A stretch of 64,000 nt of DNA from Leucobacter insecticola (GTDB taxonomy: Bacteria > Actinomycetota > Actinomycetes > Actinomycetales > Microbacteriaceae), in NCBI RefSeq assembly GCF_011382965.1, contig NZ_CP049934.1:124001-188000 (forward strand), in the 5' to 3' direction. Positions within the stretch are counted from its first letter, which is position 1, and each line of letters opens with the position of its first letter. The notes beneath the pieces were generated by a model. It was not told the origin of the DNA. It did no database searches and saw only the letters and a list, made by a program, of their open reading frames with translations. Positions 25,292 through 35,296 of the stretch are shown here, piece by piece. A program made the position numbers and the translations under genes.

Positions 25292-27901
25292 CTAGAGCTT
25301 GATGCCTCTGCGCAAAGCTTCGGCCATCGCTTCGGTACGTGAATGAACACCAAGCTTCCGATACAAGGAAACGCTCTGCTTCTTCACCGTATTCACCGAC
25401 ACTGACAGCTTCTGGGCGACCAGAGCAAGGCTTTCTTCTTCACTCAAGGCCCGCAAGACCACGAGTTCTCGAGGGGTCAGCGCCACTGCGCTCTGCGCGC
25501 TGGGATACACCTCCGGCCTTGCCTCCTTCGGACGGTTGAATGGCCGTCGTCGCTGCTCGTCAAGCAACGCATCGAGCGCCGCTCTGCGCTCGTCGGAAAG
25601 GGTGAGAAACGGCGTATATACGCGCATCGCGTCTGACATTTCAACAGCTTGCATATAGGCAGCCCGTGCAATGTCGGGCTTGCCGACGCGGTCTGCAGCT
25701 TCGGCCTCGATGATGGCAAGCTCGAGCTGATCTCGCCGCGACACGGACTCCTGCCATTTGCCTGAAGCTGCGAGCGCGAGCGCCGCGGAATCTTCGCCTT
25801 CAATCAACGCAAGTCGCGCTTGAGGAACGAAGAGGAAAGGGTTCCCCTGCGGCATCATTTCGAGGATCTCTTTTGCCCGGGTTGTCTCGCCAAGGCTCAA
25901 CAGCAGATCGACCCCGCACCGCGCGAGGATAATTCTGCTTCGCGCGGAGTTTTCAATCCGCTGATCAATCTTCCGCCGCAGACGTTGCAGTTCGTCCAGC
26001 ATCACCCGGGGGCTGCCGTAGTAAAGGGCGTGCTGGGTCTTGATGAGAGCCAGCAACGGCCAAGATTCAAACTCTTCCCCGAACTGAGACGCACAGTTCA
26101 AGTGCCAGAGTGCGCCGGCAGCATCGAGTCGAGTTGTGCACTGCGCCGCCGACACCAGGGCGGTCTCGAGTTCAACTTCTGGAAGCACCTGCTCCAAGTG
26201 TGTCGCGCTGTCTCGCACTTCGTCAAGGAGTTCACCAGCTTCGACGGTGTAGCCCACAAAGACGCAGTGGAGCGCCAACCGCGAGGTCACAGATACCGTC
26301 AATAGGTCAAGCTGAGATTGCCGCGCATGCTTGCGGGCACGACGCAAGATGGTCAGCCCGAGTTCTCGATTCATATTGTGTATTTCAGCCATCGCCCAGT
26401 GCATTTCAAACCAGGCAAGAAACATGACCCGCTCGGGCGTGGCGAGCGCCCGCCCCACCTTCCGAAAACGCACATGCGTCGCGTGCGCTTCGGTGAGCGC
26501 GGCTTCGGCACGACCGGCCCGTAGGAGCCTCGCAATATGGTCGGTAGCGCCGAGGAGAAGCGCTACGGGATCAGAACTCTCCTTCCCCGTTCGCGGCCCA
26601 CCCCCGGTGGATCCTGCGCCAACATCGGCTGGTACCTCAGTAACGGCCTTCGCCCGCGCGCCATCGATGATCGCGGTGATGAGGTGGCTGGTGGCCCATA
26701 ACTGCGGAAAGGAACGAGACAGGGAAGCCGGGAGACCATACAGCGCTTCAATGGAGGCACGCGGGAATTGACGAAACAGCGCCGCCCCCTCCCTGACCCG
26801 AATTTTTTCGAGCGTACGCCACGCCCGCGCGTCTCGCGCGTTCGCGAGAAGCATTGCCGTGACGGCGGAGGTCTCATTCTGCTGCGACCAAAACCGCATC
26901 GTCGACTCACTCACCCTGACGTACTCTTCGCTCGTGAAACGCTGCGTGCCAGCGGTGTGTTCGAGGCAGGCGGGAACGACCCAGAGCGGGAAGGTGTGAG
27001 ACATGTGGCTCCGCGTGAGGAGACCGCACGTAATCAACGAAGAAATAATGTCTTCTGCGCTCGCTCCCCCGGTCACATCCCTAAGGATCTGATGGTTCGC
27101 AAGCAATGTAGTCAAGAGTTCAGGGGTGAATCCGCGAAGCCGGCGTGCGAGCAGAAACATCGCGACCAGTCCGGGCGAGGCGAGATTCGGGATCAGGTCT
27201 GAGGTGACGTACTGATGTGTCTGCTGGATTCCTGACACTCCGCCCGTCTCAATCGCGATCTTTGTGGGGAGATACCACCCGCGAAACTGCTGCCACATGA
27301 CGTCGGCCAGCCCCTCTTCAGCCCCTCCCCTGAGCTGCTCAACGAACTGCCGGTTCTCCTCGCGTGTGGCGCACATCTGTTCATGCCGAATCACCGAGAC
27401 GGGGCTCTGTCCCCAGCTTCCCCCTGACACCGGCGTTCCTCCCCAGCGCGAGCAAATGACAAGCTGCGTGGTGGGGCGCGCAATGAGCAGGGCCTCGACC
27501 ATTGCTCGAAGCGATGCGTCGAGGGGAACCATCAGGTTATCGATCACGATTCCCACAGACTCACCGGTGCCCAGCGGTTCCCGAGTTCCCAAGGATTCAA
27601 TCTCGCGAAAAAGATCCTGCACTCGCTCCACGGTGGTGCGCCCAATCGCGTTGACCCAGTAGGTGCTGCTCGTTTCGGCGTGCTTTTCCGCCCATTCAGT
27701 GGCGAGCAGCGTCTTGCCTGCGCCCGGCAGGCCTTCAATGACAGTGATCCCTGGGCGAATACCAATCATTGTGAGTAGGCGCGGCCTTGAAATCAAGGTC
27801 TCCTGATGGGTTGGAATCTGTGTAAACATGCGTCCTTGAGTATTGGGCATCGACGTTGCCGGAGCGCGGCCTGATCTAGCCAACATAACATGTTCGGTCA
27901 T
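25292..27901 (-). CDS. MalT-like LuxR family transcriptional regulator
   Basis: 869 aa with the layout of large ATP-dependent LuxR (LAL/MalT) regulators: N-terminal ATPase with Walker A VIEGLPGAGKTLLATEW and an LVICSRWGG sensor-like strand, a long helical middle region, and a C-terminal LuxR HTH (LTPRELVVLRALSEEESLALV, then SVSVNTVKKQSVSLYRKLGV). These proteins bind a ligand and ATP, oligomerise and activate transcription. The start may be further in: ATG with an AAGGA just before it gives MFTQIPTHQETLISRPRLL. Downstream of the adhesin gene on the same strand, which is its most likely target. Confidence 0.88.
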   Translation of the reverse strand: MTEHVMLARSGRAPATSMPNTQGRMFTQIPTHQETLISRPRLLTMIGIRPGITVIEGLPGAGKTLLATEWAEKHAETSSTYWVNAIGRTTVERVQDLFREIESLGTREPLGTGESVGIVIDNLMVPLDASLRAMVEALLIARPTTQLVICSRWGGTPVSGGSWGQSPVSVIRHEQMCATREENRQFVEQLRGGAEEGLADVMWQQFRGWYLPTKIAIETGGVSGIQQTHQYVTSDLIPNLASPGLVAMFLLARRLRGFTPELLTTLLANHQILRDVTGGASAEDIISSLITCGLLTRSHMSHTFPLWVVPACLEHTAGTQRFTSEEYVRVSESTMRFWSQQNETSAVTAMLLANARDARAWRTLEKIRVREGAALFRQFPRASIEALYGLPASLSRSFPQLWATSHLITAIIDGARAKAVTEVPADVGAGSTGGGPRTGKESSDPVALLLGATDHIARLLRAGRAEAALTEAHATHVRFRKVGRALATPERVMFLAWFEMHWAMAEIHNMNRELGLTILRRARKHARQSQLDLLTVSVTSRLALHCVFVGYTVEAGELLDEVRDSATHLEQVLPEVELETALVSAAQCTTRLDAAGALWHLNCASQFGEEFESWPLLALIKTQHALYYGSPRVMLDELQRLRRKIDQRIENSARSRIILARCGVDLLLSLGETTRAKEILEMMPQGNPFLFVPQARLALIEGEDSAALALAASGKWQESVSRRDQLELAIIEAEAADRVGKPDIARAAYMQAVEMSDAMRVYTPFLTLSDERRAALDALLDEQRRRPFNRPKEARPEVYPSAQSAVALTPRELVVLRALSEEESLALVAQKLSVSVNTVKKQSVSLYRKLGVHSRTEAMAEALRRGIKL

Positions 27902-27956
27902 CAGTGAAACTGCTATGCGAGGCAGGGGCGTTTTCTCTCCGGGTAACGCCCGGGTT

Positions 27957-30900
27957 TCACTTCCCCTTTCTCAGGCGCATCAGTTGCGTTCCAAACGCGA
28001 TTCCTGCGCCCCAGACAGCCGCCGCACCAAGCCACAGGACAGGCAAGCTGTCAATTCCGGTGTTCACCAACCCTGTGGCGGGGGCGCCGGCGACTCAGAT
28101 CCTCCGGGCACCGGAGGTCCCGATGGTGCCTGGGGCAGCGATGTCGGTGTTTTCGGTGATTTTGGTGGCTTTTTCGCCGGGGGGATCGGGTGTCGAGTTT
28201 CACAGGTTTCACCCGGGGTGCACCCCGCAAAGGTGTTCACCATCTCGCTCGTGACGCGGAAATCGTTCGCAAGCACCCGCACCGCGTAGGTAACGGTGGA
28301 GCGGGATCCTGCAGGCAGCTTGCCGGTAATCAAGATGCGGTCTGACGCTAACACGGCATCAAGACCCGCGTTCGACGCCGTCGGCTGCATCACGATCTCC
28401 GCGTGATTGAGCACTCCACTCAGATCATCGAAGGTGTCGATGTCGATTGCGGACGAGGTACCGTTCACAAAACTCAAGGTATACGTGACGAGGTCTCCCG
28501 TGTGCAGCGGCGATCCCGCCGCGGGATCCGCGGATTTGCCAGCGCTCATCTTCCCCTCCGGGGGCAGCGGATCCGGCACCGTATGGTGCGTGCAGTGCTG
28601 ATCCTCCTGGGCTTTGGGGTACACGCCGTTGGTTTGTCCACCGTCGACGGCACAATGTAGTTGTCAAGGATCCTGTTCCCCGCCGCATTCGGGCTGTGCA
28701 CCTTGATCCGGTAGCGCAGTTGCACCGTCTCCCCCGGCTGCAACTCTCCGTGAATCACCCATGCGGCAGCGTCGGTGCGATCAACGGAGATGGTGCTAAC
28801 AGAGACGGTCGGCGGGCCGATGATCGTCGCATCATCAAGGACGTCGCTCAGATAGTCGACGAGTTCCACGTGCAGGAGTTCATCGTAGGGATTCCTGATG
28901 CTCACCACGTAGTCCGCTTCTCCGTCCGCGTTCAGCGTGGCGCCAACCCCTTCGAGCACCTTCGTGTATTCGGGGAGAAGGTCCGCACAATCCGGGCCAA
29001 CACACGCGGGGGTCTCCCGGGTTGCTGGTGGCACGGGCGTGACGAGCGAAGCGCACTCGGGATCCTGCCCGGCAAGCGGCACACACGCGCTATTGGGCAG
29101 AGTGGTGTACACGTCGACGTCAACGCCCGCCGTGTTGATCGAATAGGTGATTGTCACGGATTCGCCAACTGCGAGTGGGCCGGACCACCTCAGTACGTCA
29201 TTCACCACGCTCGCCGTCCCCGAGCTTGACCGCACGTCCCCCGGTACACGGCGCCCACTTTGACTAGGCCCGCGAGGTTGTCCGTCATCGTGGCCGGTTT
29301 GTCCGCGGTGTAGGCGATCTCGCCCGTGTTCGTGACAGTAACCGTGTAGTTCACCACACCGATTTCTGCCTCGGCTGATTTCTCGACACCGAGCGCCGCG
29401 ACAGGGTGTTCCGTAGTGCAGTCTTCTGGAGATGCGCAACCCTGAAGGGTGTTCGTGACCGTGTTGCTCGCCCGCTCACTCTTCTCGTGCACCCGCACGG
29501 TGTAGCTCACCGTCGCCGTTGACTTCGCAGCAAGGGCGCCCGTGATCGCGAGCTTCTTGCCCGTTCTCACCACGGCGAGCGTGCCGGAGGAGGAAACCGG
29601 GTCCTGAATCATCGTCGCGTTCCCCAGCACGTCGCTGAGGTCATCCGTCGTGTCGACCGTTGCAGGAGTCGAGGCGGAGTTTGCAAAGCGCAGCGTGTAG
29701 GTGATCGTGTCGTTCGCCTGCACAGGAGTGCCGGAGGCGGGGACCGCGCTCTTGCTCGCACTCAGCCCGCCCACGATGGCGTTAGTGAAGGTACACGCCA
29801 CATCGGTGCCGTTTGCCGGCGACTCCGGGATCGTCACCGAGCCCTCTACGCCTCGCCCGTGCGCGATCTCCTCCTCCCCCTGCTTGCAGGACCAACGCGA
29901 GGCATAATCCTCTTCCTGCGCGCCATTAACACCGAGTTCGGAGAGCGTATAGGTCTCGCCCGGTTTCACCGCGACCGGCCCTGCGTAGGCGTTAAAGTCA
30001 CGATCCTGCATCCCCGGTTCTCTGCCGGTCGTGGTGCCAACATTGCCGGACGCGAGACCGCCGCCATCGATCGTCAGCATAAACTGGTCTGTAGGGTTCG
30101 CGCGCCCCTCGGGAAGGTCTTTCATGAGCGTCAACGTCCGCGGAGCAGAACACGACGCGAAGTCAGACAGCCAATTGCTGCTCGGTTCCAGCTGTGACGT
30201 GTGCAGAGTCTTTCCCGAAGAAGGATCTACCGTGAGCACGGTGCCTCTTGCGTCGGCGACATAGAGAGTCCCGTCACTGCCGAAAGCGCCGGAGCCAAGG
30301 GGGAGTCTGAGAGCTTCGCGATGCCCCGCGCGACCATCCGCGGCGGATCCTCGGACCCCGTCGCCGGAAGGGCACTCTGCGTGACGAGCAGCATGCCGTC
30401 AGCGGCAATGTACAGTCTGCCTGCGCTATCAAACGCGAAGTCACCGTTCGTGTACTGACCGACCTCAATGATTGCGACGATGCCCGGGATCGCTTGCTGA
30501 GCTTCGGCGTCGAAACCGTAGACGTAGAAGCTGTTGTCGTGGAGTTGGCCGTAGTAGAAGATATTGCTGCTCGGGTTGAACGCACCCGCAACGATCCCCT
30601 CCCGAGGCTGGGGCGTCAGAAGCTTCGCACCCGTGTACGATTTCTCCGTATTCGTCCTCGTGTCGTAGGAGAACACGGAAGGTGTGGTGGTGGTCCCTGG
30701 TTTTCCCGTGCCGTTCTGCTGCACCGCCCAAAACGTCTTGGTGTTGCGGTCAAGAGCGAGGCCGTTGAGCTGCCGCACTGAATCCCCCATGCTGAACAGG
30801 ACCGTGGAATCCCCACTCACGGGGTCGATCCGCTCAACATTGTGGGGGCGTTCGAGCCTGAGTCCGTAGATGGTGCCGCAGTTGGCGAGTTCGGGTTCGC

Positions 30901-31090
30901 CGTACGTCCTCACGCCCGGGGTGACCTCACCGCTGCCGGAATCGTTGCCCGCGACCGCAAAGGCGGTGCTGCTCATCGGCAGCGTCCCGACAGAAATGGC
31001 GAGTGCGAGGAGCGCACCCTTCACAAGCACCGAGCGCAGACGGCCGGACATGCGTGGCGTGGCAACGCTGTGATGCGCTTCATGAGTCAT
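27957..31090 (-). CDS. Cell-wall-anchored DUF11-like repeat surface protein (four apparent frameshifts)
   Basis: Joined length about 1045 aa. A signal peptide (KGALLALAISVGTLPMSSTAFA) leads a beta-propeller-like N-domain (GTIYGL, LNGLALDRNTKTFW, GDFAFDSAGRLYIAADG), then at least four DUF11-type beta domains, recognisable by TITYTLRFAN, NYTVTVTNTG, DYVVSIRNP and TYTLSFVNG, each followed by a D-LSDVL-like turn. The end is a wall-sorting signal: LVNTG, a hydrophobic helix and MRLRKGK. Frame breaks at 28080-28084, 28609-28611, 29238-29242 and 30299-30303 are each repaired by one G. Start ATG 31090 has GGGGAGA upstream. No sortase is in the window. Confidence 0.85.
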
Positions 31091-31231
31091 GGTCTTCTCC
31101 CCCTTGCTTGCGGCGCCCGCAGCCGGAAAGGGTGTCTGACTGCACGGTACGCCGTGTCATTCTGAGTGTGCGGCCACGCCACTCAGTGAGGGGAATTCAC
31201 AGACCCGGGCAGCCCCAAAATGGTGCACGGA

Positions 31232-31252
31232 GTGGTCCGCAAATTGGTCCGC
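31232..31252. promoter_or_regulatory. Paired GGTCC site, copy 2
   Basis: GTGGTCC, four variable bases, then ATTGGTCCGC, 142 nt upstream of the adhesin start. It matches copy 1 at 25235-25255 outside the four central bases. The spacing fits an activator site upstream of a promoter for the adhesin gene. Confidence 0.45.
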
Positions 31253-31335
31253 TGCACCGCGCATCGAAGAATCGCGCCCCGACCCCCGGGAGCAAGGACG
31301 CCCGACCTCCCGAACGCAGGAACGTCCGAAAGCCC

Positions 31336-31381
31336 GAAGCCCCTAAGGCACGAGCCACGAAGCCCCTAAGGCACGAGCCAC
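31336..31381. repeat. Two 23-bp tandem repeats
   Basis: The unit that starts GAAGCCCCTAAGG and ends CACGAGCCAC occurs twice without a gap (31336-31358 and 31359-31381). It lies beside the 50-bp palindromic element in the 423-base gene-free stretch between the adhesin gene and asd. Apart from these repeats and the paired GGTCC site I see nothing else in that stretch. Confidence 0.85.
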
Positions 31382-31388
31382 GATCAGC

Positions 31389-31438
31389 GTGTGCGCAGAT
31401 CGTTCTTAAGCGGGCACATAAGAGCGATTTGCGCACAC
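31389..31438. repeat. 50-bp palindromic element, copy C
   Basis: Starts GTGTGCGCAGATCGTTCTTA and ends ATTTGCGCACAC. Exactly 50 bases like the copies at 7091, 7175 and 44249. Lies between the adhesin start and the asd end, both minus strand. Confidence 0.85.
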
Positions 31439-31513
31439 AGTGGGGCCGTGGTTACGCGCGGGGCGGAGCGTGATTGGGGGGCGTGATTGTGTGTATGTGT
31501 GTATGGGGCGAGC

Positions 31514-32578
<1,065 letters not shown>

Positions 32579-33855
32579 TTAGCGGCCGGTGCCGGCGTAG
32601 ACGGTTGCTTCGGTGTCGGCGTCAAGACCGAACGCGGTGTGCAGAACGCGTACCGCCTTCGCCATGAGATCGGCCCTAGTGACCACAGAGATCCGGATCT
32701 CTGAGGTCGAAATCATCTCAATGTTGATGTCGGCCTCGTAGAGCGTGCGGAACAGCTTGGCCGAAACGCCGGTGCTCGTTCGCATCCCAGCGCCGACGAC
32801 GGCGACCTTCGCGATCTGGTCGTCATACTGCAGGTTTTCAAAGCCAAGCGCGTCACGCTCAGCTTCGAGCGCTTCGATCACACGCTTGCCGTCACCGGTG
32901 GGCACGGTGAAGGAAATGTCGGTGCGATTCGTGTCGGCCGCCGAGACGTTCTGCACGATCATGTCGATGTTGGCGTGGGTGGTCGCGACGATCTCGAAGA
33001 TCTGTGCGGCCTTACCGGGCACGTCTGGGACGCCACCAACCGTAATCTTTGCTTCGTCCTTCTCCGCGGCGATACCCGTGATGACCGGCTCTTCCACCTG
33101 TTCTCCCTTCGGATGCCCCTTTGCGGGGTCATAGACGATCGTGCCCTCTTCGCTTGAAAACGAGGAACGGACGTGCAGCACAACTCCGTGCCTGCGAGCG
33201 TATTCGACGGCACGCAGGTGGAGCACCTTAGCGCCGGAAGCGGCAAGCTCAAGCATTTCTTCGGCGGTGATCGAGTCGATCTTGCGCGCGAGCGGAACAA
33301 GACGAGGATCCGTCGTATACACACCGTCAACATCGGTGTAAATTTCGCACACATCCGCGCCGAGCGCGGCGGCGAGCGCAACAGCGGTGGTGTCGGATCC
33401 ACCGCGGCCGAGGGTGGTGATATCGCGGGAATCGCGGCTGAACCCCTGGAACCCAGCCACAATCGCGACCGCGCCCTGATCAAGCGCCTCGCGCACACGC
33501 CCCGGAGTGACGTCGACGATCTTCGCCGATCCGTGCTCGGCGGTCGTGATCATGCCCGCTTGGCTGCCGGTGAACGACAGCGCCTCAACGCCCATGCCCT
33601 TGATGGTCATCGCGAGCAGCGCCATCGAGATTCGCTCGCCCGCGGTGAGCAGCATATCGAGCTCACGGGGGCGGGAATCGGCGTGCATGCCGCGGCAAGA
33701 TCGAGCAGCTCGTCGGTGGTGTCACCCATCGCACTGACCGCGACCACAACATCGTTACCCGCGCGACGTGCCTCGACGATCCGCTTCGCCACACGCTTGA
33801 TGCTCTCCGCATCGGCAACGGACGAACCCCCGAATTTCTGCACGATCAACGCCAC
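32579..33855 (-). CDS. lysC: Aspartate kinase (one apparent frameshift)
   Basis: Joined length 425 aa, normal for the Corynebacterium-type enzyme that phosphorylates aspartate and is inhibited by Lys plus Thr. Motifs: [57 protein letters not shown], and two ACT domains with [19 protein letters not shown] and [19 protein letters not shown]. The frame breaks near 33689; inserting one base restores [21 protein letters not shown] reading (ELLDLAA to [12 protein letters not shown]). GTG start at 33855 is fixed by AGGAGG seven bases upstream. An internal start could give the separate beta subunit seen in relatives. Confidence 0.95.
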
Positions 33856-33943
33856 GCGGGTTCCTCCTAGAATTCTTGGCCAGCCGCCAGTCTACCGGAC
33901 GGAATATGCGTGTGACGGCGGGTCCGTAGCCCTTGCTTCCCCG

Positions 33944-34001
33944 TTCAGGTGTCACGAATGTGTACTTCCCAAGAGTTACGTACACATTCGTGACACCTGA
34001 A
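33944..34001. terminator. Perfect 21-bp hairpin between parE and lysC
   Basis: The 21-base arm at 33944-33964 (ends TGTCACGAATGTGTA) is the exact reverse complement of 33981-34001, with a 16-nt loop, and short CCCCG/CGGGG words outside it extend the pairing. It sits 11 bases after the parE stop and about 90 bases before the lysC start. It probably ends the parDE transcript, but a stem this long and exact is unusual. Confidence 0.65.
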
Positions 34002-34012
34002 GCGGGGTGAAC

Positions 34013-34303
34013 TCACACATGCCGGGTTGGATCCATGCGCTGATGCAGGATCCTCATCACGTCAATGCGATCCCCCTGCAAGACATAGAAAATCAGATGG
34101 CTTCCTACCGCATAGCGTCGGTACCCCTCACGAATATCGTCACAGCTTCGCCCACGATCCGGGTCGCGCGCGACGCGCTCGATGGCCTCCTTGATGTCAA
34201 GGAAGTAGGTCTCTGCTTGCTGCACGTTCCAGATCTCGAAGGTGTAGTCCCAAATCGAGGAGAGGTCCCGTTGTGCGGCCGGAGTCAGCCGGTAACCGCT
34301 CAC
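34013..34303 (-). CDS. parE: ParE/RelE-superfamily toxin
   Basis: 96 aa. The sequence YRLTPAAQRDLSSIWDYTFE, then AETYFLDIKEAIERVARDP and the C-terminal YRRYAVGSHLIFYVLQGDRIDVMRILHQRMD is the typical ParE-type toxin, which in studied cases inhibits DNA gyrase. It overlaps the antitoxin gene by four bases (ATGA). Chromosomal type II toxin-antitoxin module. Confidence 0.93.
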   Translation of the reverse strand: MSGYRLTPAAQRDLSSIWDYTFEIWNVQQAETYFLDIKEAIERVARDPDRGRSCDDIREGYRRYAVGSHLIFYVLQGDRIDVMRILHQRMDPTRHV

Positions 34304-34533
34304 GCCTTCTTCGCAGCGACGAATGCGTCAAAGTCGAAAGGCTCAGCTTCGCCGCTCATTTCTCCGGCTACGAGCGCGGCACGCAGGGCGGCCATCTGAT
34401 TCTCTTGGTCCTCGAGCAAGCGCAGACCCGCACGTACGACCTCACTCGCAGAACGGTACCGCCCGGTCGAAACCTCGCGGGCAAGGAACGATGAGAAGTG
34501 CTCGTCGAGACTGATCGAAGTGTTGGTGGCCAT
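34300..34533 (-). CDS. parD: ParD-family antitoxin
   Basis: 77 aa. TSISLDEHFSSFLAREVSTGRYRSASEVVRAGLRLLEDQE is the ribbon-helix-helix DNA-binding domain of ParD/CC2985 antitoxins, followed by the toxin-wrapping C-terminus (EPFDFDAFVAAKKA). It neutralises the ParE toxin encoded just downstream and represses the pair. A 15-base palindrome lies 10 bases before the start. Confidence 0.93.
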   Translation of the reverse strand: MATNTSISLDEHFSSFLAREVSTGRYRSASEVVRAGLRLLEDQENQMAALRAALVAGEMSGEAEPFDFDAFVAAKKA

Positions 34534-34543
34534 ACACGAATTG

Positions 34544-34558
34544 TACCAATAATTGGTA
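34544..34558. promoter_or_regulatory. Palindromic operator candidate for parDE
   Basis: TACCAATAATTGGTA, a palindrome with seven-base arms, 10 nt upstream of the parD ATG in an AT-rich patch. Ribbon-helix-helix antitoxins usually bind such sites to autoregulate. Confidence 0.5.
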
Positions 34559-34604
34559 AAATTGGGGGATCAGCCGCTGCAGGCGAGGCTCAAAACCGGT
34601 GACA

Positions 34605-34639
34605 AAATCGATAGTTGGCGCGCCTCAGACTATCGATTT
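34605..34639 (-). terminator. Hairpin after recR
   Basis: AAATCGATAGT (34605-34615) pairs exactly with ACTATCGATTT (34629-34639), 13-nt loop. It lies 58 nt past the recR stop and about 47 nt upstream of the parDE operator, where a terminator for the dnaX-recR transcript is expected. Confidence 0.55.
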
Positions 34640-34696
34640 GGCTGCACTCTTGTATCGGCACATGACCTGCGGACACGAGGACCGGGTGGGTCGCGG

Positions 34697-35293
34697 CTAC
34701 TCGACGGTGCGGCGTCCCTCAAACGCGCGACCGAGGGTGATCTCGTCGGCAAACTCGAGGTCGCCGCCGACGGGCAATCCCGAAGCAAGACGGGAAACCG
34801 GCACCTCGATCGCCGTAAGCAGACGTGAGAGATAGGCCGCAGTCGCCTCACCCTCAAGGTTCGGGTCCGTGGCCAGGATCACCTCTTTCACCTCACCCGA
34901 TCCGAGACGCTGCATCAGTTTGGGGATGCTGAGATCATCGGGTCCAATACCGTCGATCGGGCTGATCGCCCCGCCGAGCACATGGTAAAGGCCACGGAAC
35001 TGTCTCGTGCGCTCAATCGCCACAACGTCTTTGGGCTCTTCGACGACACAAATCAGGGTTTCATCTCGGCGAGGATCACGGCAGATCGAGCAGCGTTCCT
35101 CTTCTGTGATGTTGCCGCAGACATCACAAAACCGCACCCGCTCGCGGACGTCAGTGAGCAGTTCAGCTAGACGGGTCACATCGAAGTTCTGGGTCTGCAA
35201 AATGTGGAAGGCGATCCGCTGGGCGGACTTTGGACCGATCCCGGGCAGCCTGCCGAACTCGTCAATCAGGTCTTGGACAATGCCGTCATACAT
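34697..35293 (-). CDS. recR: Recombination mediator RecR
   Basis: 198 aa. RecR works with RecF/RecO to load RecA at gaps. Helix-hairpin-helix [19 protein letters not shown], a four-Cys zinc finger ([16 protein letters not shown]) and the Toprim domain with [14 protein letters not shown] and [17 protein letters not shown]. Full length. It starts three bases after the dnaX stop, the classic dnaX-recR pair. Confidence 0.96.
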   Translation of the reverse strand: MYDGIVQDLIDEFGRLPGIGPKSAQRIAFHILQTQNFDVTRLAELLTDVRERVRFCDVCGNITEEERCSICRDPRRDETLICVVEEPKDVVAIERTRQFRGLYHVLGGAISPIDGIGPDDLSIPKLMQRLGSGEVKEVILATDPNLEGEATAAYLSRLLTAIEVPVSRLASGLPVGGDLEFADEITLGRAFEGRRTVE

Positions 35294-35296
35294 GGG

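Noticed and set aside
27957..31090. Four separate surface-protein genes
   Set aside because: Only the first has a signal peptide and only the last a sorting signal; one-base repairs in G runs join them into one protein with continuous domains.
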